DNA from: Gari tellinella
Taxonomy: Eukaryota; Mollusca; Bivalvia; Cardiida; Psammobiidae
Direction: 5' to 3'
Assembly (NCBI GenBank): GCA_922989275.2
Contig: OV277872.1
Coordinates: forward strand, 30,153,619 to 30,217,618
Length of the DNA: 64,000 bases
The notes beneath the pieces were generated by a model, which ran no database searches, was not told where the DNA came from, and saw only the letters and a list, made by a program, of their open reading frames with translations. The number at the start of each line of letters is the position of its first letter. Within the stretch, counting starts at the first letter, position 1. A program made the position numbers and the translations under genes. This document shows, one piece after another, positions 52,050-62,826 of the stretch.

Positions 52050-53655
52050 AAATAGATTTTACACTATCCAGGTGAGTCTTCCCTCATTAAATAGAAGGCC
52101 GTCATCTTTGCATATTCGCTAGCGGAACCCCTCGGTCTTTATGCTGTTTGTGACGTCATCTCTCACCACGCATGCTGCCGGGTACTTTGGCTATACAGGG
52201 TACATACAACATACGTAATTATTTCTTTGATAAAAAGCCATAAAACACTAACTGATTTTCGAAAAATTACTAGCTAAACTGTTGATAAAAGTACAATTAG
52301 ACTTCATGAAAGACGGGAAACTTAGCAAACCCCTTTTCTACTTTTTGTTTTAACACGAAAAGACTATCACAACTAAACACACACGCGCACATTTCAGACA
52401 TGTATGCACAGAACAGTGGCATGATGCATCCTGATTGCCATTAGTCAATCCCTCGTGATAATTGCTGTCCTTACCATTGGAAACAAGTAATATCTTTAAA
52501 AAAGATATTCGGCGGAATGAGTGGTTGAACTAAGGCTATATAGATCACAGGTACTTGACACATACTTTATTATCTATTAACACCCCCCCCCCCCCCCCCT
52601 TAAAAAAAAAATTTTTTTTTTTTGCTATACTTCTATTATAGATACAAGGTAAACAGCGCAATTCGACACCTAGTCTTTACTATCCACTTAAACTGATGCT
52701 AAAATAGACTCGATCGCCGATATTCTCTTGTGGTATCCTCGGGAAAGGATTAATTTATCAATATCTACTTTTTATTTCATCAGCATGATTATGGGCATTT
52801 TGCAAAGACAATTACCCCTTTTAAACATAGTACACGATGAATACAGATAGTTCATGCCACCCTTTATTCTTTTATATATCAGTACACTATGTGATCTTTT
52901 CTATCGAGCCTGCAGTTTGGTCACCACAACTTGAATAAAAGGGACAAAAATGTACCTGAAACATATTAAAGAATAAAAATATATACAGCACGCCACCATT
53001 TTAAGTTTTATCTGTAAATGCTGCGTGTAATTTACCCCCAACTTAGCTCGTGTTAGAAGTTTATACTATTATAAAATACAACACAAAAGCTTAACCGCGA
53101 CACGCGTACGAGAGACACGTTATTTTGCGAGATTTCGCGAGGCTCAAATCTACGTTCCTGGTAAAACTATGGTCAGTTTTGGACATTTCAAAGTATTTTT
53201 GTGAATTAAAATGTTATTTTATGAATAAAAAAAGGGAAATAAATCGAAGTACCAGAAGCTTTTAAAGAACATGGGTATTCGTATAGACACCAACCATACA
53301 TGAACAATTAATGTTTAACAGGTTTTAACTGATCAAGTTAATCTTATTGTCACAGAAAGCATGTCTTCTTTGTTGTGAACATATACCGATATGGGATAAA
53401 TGTTTACACACAGGTAATCAAAATGGCGGCCTCCATGAAAGATCGTTATCCAAACTAGAAAATTCTATAAAAGCATTATTTTGAAAGTTTTAGGAGATTT
53501 TGTTTTTCAATTCTTGCATTTTGAATCCATGAACTTTCGTTTAAAACCAAGTTGTAATCAGCTGTCCATTTTCCTTTCACCGTTTGAAGAAAAAGTAAAC
53601 AGTCCCAGAGAAACGAGGAGGACGGACAAGGCTATTCCTATGTATAGTCCCCACA
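52050..53655. repeat. Gene-free stretch with a homopolymer cluster
   Basis: At 52583-52623 there are seventeen C, two T, ten A and twelve T in succession. The remainder has no recognisable exon or terminus. Confidence 0.5.
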
Positions 53656-53661
53656 ACAAGG

Positions 53662-53902
53662 ACTCGTTTTACTAAACAACTTACGCAAAATTTTTGCGTA
53701 AGTCAAAATCGTTTAACTCTGATTTTTCGATCATAAACGTTTGCAAACAGCAAATAGCCATTTCAGAGGACGCGCTAAAAGCGCGTCCTCTGATCTGGCT
53801 ATTTGCTGTTTGTAGCAAGTGATAATTAAACATATAAATTAAAATTTAAAATTTTTACTTACGCAAAACTTTTGCGTAAGTAGTTTAGTAAAACGGGCCC
53901 CC
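53662..53902. mobile_element. MITE family G, copy 2
   Basis: CGTTTTACTAAACAACTTA and TAGTTTAGTAAAACGGGCCC are the ends. The hairpin at 53740-53815 has near-perfect arms (CAAACAG, CAAATAGCC, apex GCGCTAAAAGCGC) with TTTCAGA on the left against TCTGATC on the right. Confidence 0.8.
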
Positions 53903-55281
53903 GAACTATAGTTCCACGTGCAGTCGCTTTATAGTTTCCGTGTTTAATTATGAGTATTGACGATGAACATATAATTATTCTGTAGATGTGTATAACTATG
54001 AACTGCATAAGTCGAATTTACCTATTAAATACTTGCCGCGCAAAATATGTATCTTTTAACAAACAGTGTACCTGTGAAGAGTACACTTTTCCTATACAAA
54101 AAGTGCATATCTTTTGTATGAGCCCTTCGACCAGGGTCTAAATGCAGACGACATGTTTGCAAGCGGACACAGGGCTACCATACACTCAGTGCAAAACGAA
54201 ACGCACATTTTTCATTACACTATTTGTTTGTAGAAGGAACGTATTTGTGAATTAATATTTTCATTAAGGCAGTAGTTCTGTCTGGGGGTATCAATGTTGA
54301 AAAACACAACCTGCACAAATCAGTGCGATGATTAAAACAGACTGTAGTTTTCTTTCGCTGCCAAATTAGTCGTGCGATGTTTACCCCTTCACCGTTTCAT
54401 TGTCGTCTGCTTCAAATTTGTTGTTTGTAAGATCGTTTCAAAGAAAGATCCAATGTAATATGAACATATCGGTACGAGCGTTACGCGGCGTCTGATCAGG
54501 ATTCAAACTGTTTGCAAATGCGTTTTTTTGCGTTGTTAAGAGTTACAGGGTTAAAAAGCAGCACACTGGTTTTGAGTTTTTTGTTTCTGAACTTGTTACA
54601 GAATTAAATCAATCTTGAGATATGGTATTAGTATTCTAATTTTTTTCAAGAAAAGATTCTTAATCTGCACATGAGCACGATGTGCGTTTCTTTTTGCACT
54701 GAGTGTAAGTTGATCTTAAAAAATCCTAAGATTTCAAAATTTTCCATTTGTCAAGCAGGATTACTTAAAGCAGGTTGAAAATAAAACAAAATGCGCCTCA
54801 TGGCGCATTCTGCTTTACTTTCAGTATGCTTTAAGCTACCATCTGCTAGGATAAACATCCGAAGATTTCGGAAAATTCTTGAAGATGATATTATGACAGT
54901 GAATGTGTTCGTCAGATTATGAAGTCTTAACCCTTTCATGATCAAATTTATCTTGAGATGTTTACCCCTTCACCGCAATAGTGTCCTCTGCTTTAATAAT
55001 ATTATCTGCAATATCGTTTGAAGCTAGAGTCATTGCAATATGATTGACGAAAAGTAAATTTCGAAACGTGTATCAAACAGTTTGGGTCATGATCAGACGC
55101 CGCGTTACGCGGTGTCTGATCAGGACCCAAACTGTTTACAAACGGTCTTTAAAGCGTCATTTAGAATGAAAGGGATAACGGCGGAGAATTAGTTAGAAAG
55201 CATACTTGTGCTAACCGACCGCATTCTTATATCAGACCATTCAATACGGACGAGCGTCTGATGAAGCAGAAAAACAGAAAC
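53901..55281 (+). repeat. Tandem duplication, copy 1 (holds family M)
   Basis: It starts CCCGAACTATAGTTCCACG and ends CAGAAAAACAGAAACAATC. Without the family M insertion at 54192-54707 it is about 0.87 kb and matches copy 2 almost base for base. It contains a family C core (54766-54835) and a family F element (54927-55178). Confidence 0.8.
54192..54707. mobile_element. MITE family M, copy 2, with embedded family F
   Basis: TACACTCAGTGCAAAACG and CTTTTTGCACTGAGTGTA are the ends. The duplicate sequence at 55560-55575 reads CTACCATAAGTTG without it, proving a TA target duplication. F lies at about 54365-54554, at the same internal place as in 32014-32551. Confidence 0.85.
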
Positions 55282-55914
55282 AATCCCCGAACTATAGTTC
55301 CACGTGAAGTCGTTTGATAATTTCCGTGAATAATTATGAGTATTGGTGTTGAGCATTTAGTTATTCTGTAGATGTGTATAACTATGAACTGCATAAGTCG
55401 AATGTACCTATTAAATACTTGCCGTGCAAAATATGTACCTTGTAACAAACAGTATACCTGTGAAAAGTACACTTTTCCTATACAAACAGTGCATATCTTT
55501 TGTATGAGCCCTTCGATCAGGGTCTAAATGCAGACGACATGTTTGCAAGCGGACACAGGGCTACCATAAGTTGATCTTAAAAATTCCTAAGATTTCCAAA
55601 TTTTCCATTTGTCAAACAGGACTACTTAAAGCAGGTTGAAAATAAAACAGCGCATTCTGCTTTACTTTCAGTATGCTTTAAGCTACCATCTGCTAGGATA
55701 AACATCCGAAGATTTCGGAAAAATCTTCAAGACGATATTATGACAGTGAATGTGTTCGTCAGATTATGAAGTCTTAACCCTTTCATGATCAAATTGATCT
55801 TGAGATGTTTACCCCTTCACCGCAATAGTGTCGTCTGCTTCAATATTGTAGTCTGCAATATCGTTTGAAGCTAGATTTAAGGCAATATGACTGACGAAAT
55901 TTTGAAATATTTTG

Positions 55915-55983
55915 ACAAACAGTTTGGGTCATGATCAGACGCCGCGTTACGCGGTGTCTGATCAAGACCCAAACTGTTTGCAA
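55915..55983. repeat. Family F hairpin, well preserved
   Basis: CAAACAGTTTGGGTCATGAT, CAGACGCCGCGTTACGCGG, then TGTCTGATCAAGACCCAAAC. The sister in copy 1 is at 55076-55141. The surrounding F element is 55773-56019. Confidence 0.8.
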
Positions 55984-56035
55984 ACGGGCTTTAAAGCGTC
56001 ATTTAGAGTGAAATGGATAACGGCGGAGAATTAGT

Positions 56036-56285
56036 TACAGTGGAGAATGTGTTAATCTTTCCCAATAAACGCGTTTACGCTAAAACTATTATTTGCAGTG
56101 CAAACAGTTTGGACTCAGATCAGACGCCGGGTAACCCGGCGTCTGATCAGGCTCTAAACTGTTTGCCACCTAAATAAACATGAAATATCATAATTGTCCG
56201 AAAGTTGTTCTTTTCTACGTTTAGTGTTTTGCGTTTGCGTACGTTTGCGTTTAAACGGGAAAAAAATAACAGATTCTCCACTGTA
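56036..56285. mobile_element. MITE family A, copy 10
   Basis: TACAGTGGAGAATGTG and GATTCTCCACTGTA are the ends, with TA on both sides and a single TA in the empty site of the tandem partner. The hairpin is at 56100-56166. Confidence 0.85.
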
Positions 56286-56740
56286 GCAAGCATTTTTGTG
56301 CTAACCGACTGCTTTCTTATATCAGACCATTCAATATGACTGAGCGTCTGAAGGAAGCAGAAAAACAGAAACAATCACCAAACGATATTTATTTCACTGA
56401 ACAATTAAACGTGAAGTAATACATACTTAAACTCGGAATACTCAATTCACCATGCTTATAATCAACTCTATTTGTACATTGGAGAAGACGTTATTCTGTC
56501 CCGTTTAACCCTTTCCCCCATAGAAGCGACTTTTAGCAAATATTATTTATTCCTCCCCTGAAGAAAATAGTTCCAATTTAATCAGTCATGAATATATATT
56601 ATAGGGAACATTTCTATATTCAAGCACATGATAGCTTAAAGCAGGCTGAAAGTAAAGCAGAATGTGCCTTAAGGCGCATTCTGCTTTACTTTCAACCTGC
56701 TTTAAGTAGTCACCTATCTTCATTGCTAGAAAGGGGCTAT

Positions 56741-57465
56741 TTTGGTAGAGTGTTATGTGGATCTGTCGTTCCACTGGCCTTCCGGCCTAACTCAGGGATT
56801 CTAATCAGGATCAACACTCCGATCAAGTAAATCAGTTGTTTATTTCAATATGGACTGTAATGATCATGACAAAGTCATGATAAATGAATCTGCAAATAAT
56901 AAACAATAATAAGAATATGGAAATGATACTTCATGCTACTATAAACAAAGTAATTGTACACAGATATATAGTAAACAAACATGTATATTCGGTGTCAGCT
57001 AGACAAAATACACCGACTTGTTACATTACAAATAATTACTGTTATAAATACAAAAGTTATCTTATCCTAACTTAAAGGTATGAAAGCTAATAGTATCAAC
57101 ATTATAAAAATAGTCTTAACAACATAACAACATGTATTTACCTGTATAAATATCCAATTTATTCAGACGTTAACAAATGCCTATATAATGGCTGCCATTT
57201 AAATTTACCGGATAAAGATGACCCGTAATCACGTGATGTAAAAGTTAGTCAAAATAATGTTAGTGAAAGTTAGTTCCCCTAGACCGAAAGTACATATTCC
57301 TAACGACTGACAAGACCAAAACGTATAAACTAACAGCTAAATATCTAAATTCTACTGATTATTCTAATGGGAAAATCGAAATAACAAGAAACTAGGTGAT
57401 TACATACAATATTTTATTGATTTATTCATATTTTATCAGTTCATAGCAAAATCCACCCTACGACA
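56741..57465 (-). repeat. 3' LTR of a Ty3/gypsy-type element
   Basis: This is about 725 bp, from TTTGGTAGAGTGTTATGTG to ACCCTACGACA (plus strand). It differs from the other LTR by about eight substitutions and one single-base indel in my reading, so the insertion is fairly young. CTAT precedes it at 56737-56740 and follows the other LTR at 60087-60090: the target duplication. Confidence 0.85.
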
Positions 57466-57479
57466 TACTCCCCCTGTTT
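57466..57479 (-). promoter_or_regulatory. Polypurine tract next to the 3' LTR
   Basis: On the minus strand CAGGGGGAGTA stands immediately before TGTCGTAGGG, the LTR start. A purine run at this position primes plus-strand synthesis in LTR retroelements. A small dyad ATGTCG-TCCC-CGACAT lies just upstream. Confidence 0.75.
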
Positions 57480-57935
57480 GAAAAATGTCGTCCCCGACAT
57501 TTAAAATATATGAACACAAAGGAACGTAAAGTAGACATAGGATGTTAGGGTCATCAAATAAATGGTGCAACAACCACCATCAGCCGGAATGTAATATCCA
57601 TGCAATGGAAATTAAATGAAATGAACGAACGAAATGAAAACACATGTACAACAAAAATCAAATAATCGATAACACCACCGTGTTGACACAACATCAAACA
57701 CAAATTCAAAACCGTTGCATGATCAACTGTAGTCCCGAACATTCAAAGAATACTCCAATATATTGACAACAGATGCAACCATGGCATGACCAAAGAAAAA
57801 TGAAATGTAGTGATACAAAAATTACACAAACGATAAGCGCTAGCTGAAACTCACACACTTCAGCTAATATTAAGGCAATAAAAGCAAGATAAAATTCACT
57901 GATCAAATATAGTACAGCTGATATGAGTATACAAC

Positions 57936-59360
57936 TCAACGTCGGGCAGGAATAACGTATTTCCCACTCTCCCTGACGTCTTTCTGGTAGTCAACTTTCT
58001 TGTGTCCAAGTGGCAGAAGAAGGTTTCTGTGGAGTACTCTTGTTGCCCTTGCCTTTGGACAGTCCTTCTTTACTTTATAAACCGGTATGTCCGGGTTGGG
58101 TTGAGACACAACCACATACGGTGTACTCTCCCACTTGTCCGCAAGTTTGTGCTTCCCTCGCAATGATACGTTTCTAACGAGGACGAGGTCTCCAACAGCT
58201 AATGTGCTGGCTTTGGCTCTGGTATCATAACGGGATTTGTTGTCTGATGCTCCCTTTGCTGCAACTGCTTCCGCCTTTTTGTATGCCTTGGATAAGCGAT
58301 CACGAAGCTGTTTGATATATTCATGCTTGCTCTGGTATTTATCATCATTTGCCGAAAGTCCGAGCAGCGAATCTATGGCTAGTTTTGGATGTCGACCAAA
58401 CATAAGAAAGTACGGTGAGTAGCCAGTAGATTTGTGAATGGTGACATTGTACGCATGAACCATAGGTGCAACATGCGATTTCCAGTCCGCTTTGTTATCT
58501 TCCTCCAAGGTCCCTAGCATCTTCAGAAGGGTTGAGTTGAATCTCTCCACTTGTCCATTCCCCATAGGGTGATATGGTGTCGTGTGGCTTTTTGCTATTC
58601 CAGCAAGTTGGCAGAGATCTTTAATTAGTTCAGACTCGAAGTTAGGGCCTTGGTCAGAGTGGATGCGTGATGGAAATCCATAGTGCGTGATGAAGGATTC
58701 GAACAAAACCTTGGCTGTTGTTCTGGCTAATTGATTCTTGGTCGGATATGCTTGGGCGTAGCGCGAAAAGTGATCTGTCACAACCAAGATGTTCTCAAAT
58801 CCGCCTTTGGATCGCTCTAGACTTAGAAAGTCTATACAAATGATTTCCATTGGTGCGGAAGATGTAATGGTGACCAGTTCTGCTTTTGATGGTGTCGTTT
58901 TCCTTCTAATACACCTTGGGCACTGTCTCACTTTCTCCTCAATCCATGAATCCATCCCTGGCCAGAAAAATCTCTGCTTGAATAATGAAATAGTTCTGTC
59001 CCTGCCCTGATGTCCTAGATCATCGTGGAGGGCTTTGAATATTTCATCCCGTAAATCGTACGGTAATACTAGTTGTGAGTATTCTTCATTATTGACTTTT
59101 CCACTGTGGTAGAGGACTTCATCCCTCAAGCAGAGTTTTTCCCAGCAACGGAGAAACTTCAGGACCAGAGGACTTTGTTTCGAAGTTAGTCGAGTGACTT
59201 TTGGTCTTGTTCCTCTCCTCAAGTGGCCTATCACTTCAGCTGTCACCTTGTCATTAGATTGTGCTGTTCTCCACTCTCTAGATGTTAGAGCTTCAGACTG
59301 AATTACTTCACTTGGAATGTGTTGTGCCTCTTCGATGTCAGGGCTACGATGTTGGGCGCC
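57936..59360 (-). CDS. Integrase remnant of an internally deleted Ty3/gypsy retrotransposon
   Basis: One frame of about 475 codons is uninterrupted and ends in TGA at 57936. It starts directly behind the primer-binding site and has no ATG, so it is the 3' part of a pol frame fused to the leader by an internal deletion; gag, protease, reverse transcriptase and RNase H are gone. Counting from the open frame's first codon (59396), it shows a zinc-binding H124-H129 ... C159-C162, the catalytic core D189 (ICIDF), D248 (HSDQG) and E284 (GQVERFN) with the D-35-E gap, and a C-terminal GPY/F-like module (KWESTPYVVV). All three acidic residues are intact. Integrases insert retroelement cDNA in the nucleus. 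Whether this one is expressed is unknown; without an ATG near the start it would need splicing or another start. Confidence 0.85.
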   Translation of the reverse strand, partial: GAQHRSPDIEEAQHIPSEVIQSEALTSREWRTAQSNDKVTAEVIGHLRRGTRPKVTRLTSKQSPLVLKFLRCWEKLCLRDEVLYHSGKVNNEEYSQLVLPYDLRDEIFKALHDDLGHQGRDRTISLFKQRFFWPGMDSWIEEKVRQCPRCIRRKTTPSKAELVTITSSAPMEIICIDFLSLERSKGGFENILVVTDHFSRYAQAYPTKNQLARTTAKVLFESFITHYGFPSRIHSDQGPNFESELIKDLCQLAGIAKSHTTPYHPMGNGQVERFNSTLLKMLGTLEEDNKADWKSHVAPMVHAYNVTIHKSTGYSPYFLMFGRHPKLAIDSLLGLSANDDKYQSKHEYIKQLRDRLSKAYKKAEAVAAKGASDNKSRYDTRAKASTLAVGDLVLVRNVSLRGKHKLADKWESTPYVVVSQPNPDIPVYKVKKDCPKARATRVLHRNLLLPLGHKKVDYQKDVRESGKYVIPARR

Positions 59361-59361
59361 A
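59344..59361 (-). promoter_or_regulatory. Primer-binding site, tRNA-Lys type
   Basis: On the minus strand, directly behind the 5' LTR, TGGCGCCCAACATCG begins. Its first eleven bases equal the complement of the 3' end of animal tRNA-Lys as used by other retroelements (TGGCGCCCAAC). The match weakens after that. Confidence 0.7.
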
Positions 59362-60086
59362 TTTTGGTAGAGTGTTATGTGAATCTGTCGTTCCACTGGC
59401 CTTCCGGCCTAACTCAGGGGTTCTAATCAGGATCAACACTCCGATCAAGTAAATCAGTTGTTTATTTCAATATGGACTGTAATGATCATGACAAAGTCAT
59501 GATAAATGAATAAGCAAATAATAAACAATAATAAGAATATGGAAATGATACTTCATGCTACTATAAACAAAGTAATTGTACACAGATATATAGTAAACAA
59601 ACATGTTTATTCGGTGTCAGCTAGACAAAATACACCGACTTGTTACATTACAAATAATTACTGTTATAAATACAAAAGTTATCTTATCCTAACTTAAAGG
59701 TATGAAAGCTAATAGTATCAACATTATAAAAATAGTCTTAACAACATAACAACATGTATTTACCTGTATAAATATCCAATTTATTCAGACGTTAACAAAT
59801 GCCTATATAATGGCTGCCATTTAAATTTACCGGATAAAGATGAACCGTAATCACGTGATGTAAAAGTTAGTCAAAATAATGTTAGTGAAAGTTAGTTCCC
59901 CTAGACCGAAAGTACATATTCCTAACGACTGACAAGACCAAAACGTATAAACTAACAGCTAAATATCTAAATTCTACTGATTATTCTAATGGGAAAATCG
60001 AAATAACAAGAAACTAGGTGATTACATACAGTATTTTATTGATTTATTCATATTTTATCATTCATAGCAAAATCCACCCTACGACA
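59362..60086 (-). repeat. 5' LTR of the Ty3/gypsy-type element
   Basis: This partner LTR reads TTTTGGTAGAGTGTTATG to ACCCTACGACA on the plus strand. Behind it CTATCAGGTAAAGGG continues the family C element. Differences from the 3' LTR include GTGAATCTG for GTGGATCTG and CATGTTTATTC for CATGTATATTC. Confidence 0.85.
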
Positions 60087-60524
60087 CTATCAGGTAAAGG
60101 GTTAAACGTATACGAAACGCAAACGCACTGCATTTAAATGTAAAAAATGACGATTTTTCTTCAATCTGAGTGGCTAACAGTTTGGAGCCTGATCAGACGC
60201 CGGGTTACCTAGCGTCTGCTCTGGCTACAATTTTTTTTGCACTTGAAATAATAGTTTTTAGCTTAAACGCGTTTATTAGGAAAGAATAACGTCTTCTCCA
60301 CTGTTACCCTTCTTCTGCTCAACCCCTTCTACAGTGACGTCATCAAATTGAAACAATTCTCGTCTGCTTTTACTTCTCAAATTTGAATTTTGCGTATTTT
60401 GACTTCAGAAGTATGTTAATACATGTACAAGCCAAACAGTTTGAATCCTGGTCGAAAGATTGGTTAGGAGGCGTCTGGTCAGGATCCAAACTGTTTGCAA
60501 ATTACTACTGTACTGGGAGTAAGG

Positions 60525-60774
60525 TACAGTGGAGAATCTGTTATTCTTTCCCGTTTAAACGCAAACGTACGCAAACGCAAAGCACTAAAACGTTGAAAAG
60601 AACAACTTTTGGACAATTCTGATAATTCATGTTTATCTTGGTGACAAACAGTTTGGAGCCTGATCAGACGCCGGGTTACCCGGCGTCTGATCTGGCTCCA
60701 AACTGTTTGCAATAGAAATAATAGTTTTAGCGTAAACGCGTTTATTGGGAAAGAATAACGTTTTCTCCACTGTA
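60525..60774 (-). mobile_element. MITE family A, copy 12 (well preserved)
   Basis: TACAGTGGAGAATCTG and CGTTTTCTCCACTGTA are the ends. The hairpin at 60645-60710 is a perfect stem. A stray second copy of the right-hand block (GCGTAAACGCGTTTATTGGG) follows at 60811-60845. Confidence 0.85.
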
Positions 60775-61011
60775 CCTTTATGTTTTTGTTTGTTTGTTTT
60801 TTCTTCCTTTTTTAGCGTAAACGCGTTTATTGGGAAAGAATAACACAGAAGGGGTTCTGTCTATATAGTCAGAGTCGATTTTCCAAAACGTTGACTCATT
60901 TCTCATCCGCTCAAGAAAGCAACACCCAGTAATACCGCTTAAAAACAAAATAAAAATCAATAAATTCTAAAACTGTATTAGAAGAAACAGTGAAAGGATT
61001 TAAAACAACAA

Positions 61012-62440
61012 GAGCACCGCAGTGCGGCAAAAAACGCCCGTCATGGCCGGCGGGTGTCAAAGTCGTCCGGACTCAGGCCGACTGGAAAAAGTCGCCCGGA
61101 GTGTAGGCCCGACTATCGATCTCAAAAATACTATGCTGTAGTATTGCGATAGTTCAAGTACTATCCCGATAGTATTGCGATAGTTAAGAAGCTATTGCAA
61201 TACTATCACGATAGTTTTTCTACCAACTGTTTTCTCATAAACAAATGCTCTTTGGGCGTATTTACATACTTTGGATATATCACGGAATTATATGTATAAT
61301 AGATTGAGCAAGCATAATCAACATGATGAATCCATGTTTCAATTTTCTTTACTTATACACATGTATAACTAACCTCATAGTTTTCCGCTTAACCATTTAC
61401 CTAATAGCCTGTTTCTTGTTATGAAGACAGGTGACCGTTCAAAGCAGGTTGAAAGTAAAGCAGAATGCACCTTAAGGCTAGAGGTGTTACAAAAGTAAAG
61501 TCTGCGAGTGTGATCAACCTTGCACTTTTCAGTCTTGCTCATTATTAGACTTAGTTATACAAAGATGAAAGAAAACTAAAAGTTATTGTCTGATAGTGTG
61601 GCTTATCTTAAATTTTAAGTATGTAAATGGGCATAACTCGTTAAAACATAATTTAACAGGAACCAAATATTAAATTTGAAATCAATTGAATAAAAAAGAA
61701 GAAAGTTCTTGGTCTTTAAAAAATGCCCATTTTTGACAATAAAGGGGCATAACTCTGCTAAAAATAATCGCCAACGTCTGAAACGCGAACTCGTCCGCAC
61801 TAATGTGGTATGGAATATTTGTAGGAAGTTTTATCAAAATTGTTCAATAAATGAAGGTGAGAGAGCGCTAAGAAGAAAAGTTAACGGACGAAGTGTGGCT
61901 TATTTTAAATTTTAAGTATGTAAAGGGGTATAACTCATAGAAATTATTTTTAACAGGAACCAAAATTCACAGGTGCCCTCCCTGCATGATGAGAAAGATA
62001 AATATGAAATTTGGTTACAATAGACAAAATGTAAGTAAAATTATTATCAGGAAACAATATATTGTTAAAAAAATTGTGTGAAGGGGCATAACTCTGAAAA
62101 TACGGAGTCAAACCAAAAACCCGTAATTTATGTTAAGTAACTTCATTCATTGTATCACCATTTCAAATTTGAAATCAATTGAATAAAAAAAAAAGTTCTG
62201 TTTTCTTTTTTTAAAAATGCCAATTTTTGACAATAAAGGGGCATAACTCTGCTAACAATAGCCGCCAACGTCTGAAACGCGAACTCGTCCGAACTATTGT
62301 GGTATGAAATATTTGTAGGAAGTTTAATCAAAATCGGTAAATAAATGAAGGTGAGAGAGCGCTAACAAGAAAAGTTAACGGACGGACGGACAGCGCTGGG
62401 TATACCATAATACGTCCGTCGATGACGGGCGTATAATAAA
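61012..62440 (+). mobile_element. Long non-coding interspersed repeat with CGCCCGTCA ends
   Basis: It opens ACAAGAGCACCGCAGTGCGG, AACGCCCGTCATGG and closes CGTCGATGACGGGCGTATAA, so CGCCCGTCA/TGACGGGCG is an inverted pair. Two internal units of several hundred bases (about 61600-61910 and 62080-62385) share GGGGCATAACTCTGCTAA, CAACGTCTGAAACGCGAAC and AATGAAGGTGAGAGAGCGC. CTATCGCAATACTATCACG-type short repeats lie near 61140-61225. It has no coding capacity, and this type of repeat is common in bivalve DNA in my experience of such sequences. Confidence 0.6.
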
Positions 62441-62826
62441 CTTCTAGTGAAAAAACATAACACTGTGAAGTGAATATGATGATCACAAAATAATCTACTT
62501 TCTCTTTCTTTAATATATCATATGGTGAAGGATTGTTTCGGTATTGGTTTGTTCGACCTTGGCCGTTTTGACCTATATTTAGGGGTTGGCCGTTTCAGTC
62601 CATTTGGTGGTTCGTTTTCGGTCTACGTTTTGAAACCATCATCAGTGCTCTCAAGAACTTTGATATATAAATATGCGCTCACTACTGTTCTTGAGCAAGA
62701 TTCTTCTGTCCACTTCTCTCGCGTCGTGTGTTAGCTGTGCGCAATATTGTAGGCAAGAGGGCAGTAAATGTATAGTTGGCTGAAATTAGACTATAACTTG
62801 GCACTCTACTTTACTTATAAGATAGC

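Larger units (their letters stand above)
55282..56385 (+). repeat. Tandem duplication, copy 2 (holds family A)
   Basis: It repeats copy 1 from CCCGAACTATAGTTCCACG to AACAGAAACAATC. It carries a family A MITE at 56036-56285 that copy 1 lacks (ATTAGTTAGAAAGC is the empty site). The family C core here (55624-55684) has lost its left apex half. Confidence 0.8.
56505..60105. mobile_element. MITE family C, middle level of the nest
   Basis: TTAACCCTTTCCCCCATAGA at the left and GGTAAAGGGTTAA at the right. Its hairpin is at 56633-56706. It is split at CTAT by the LTR retrotransposon; the complete reference is 26963-27216. Confidence 0.8.
56475..60306. mobile_element. MITE family A, copy 11, outermost of a three-level nest
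   Basis: The left piece TACATTGGAGAAGACG ... CCCGTTTAA stops at 56508. The right piece resumes TTAAACGTATACGAAACGC at 60102 and ends TTCTCCACTGTTA. A family C MITE occupies the TTAA in the middle of its GTTTAAACG block. Confidence 0.75.

Noticed and set aside
57706..57939. Hydrophobic frame behind the integrase that could suggest an envelope-like protein
   Set aside because: It has no ATG at its start, no Cys or cleavage pattern that I recognise, and is AT-rich; the region is better seen as untranslated sequence before the 3' LTR.
12890..61480. CRISPR-like array of palindromic repeats
   Set aside because: The hairpins are dispersed at irregular distances within MITEs, there are no uniform spacers, and the sequence is eukaryotic.
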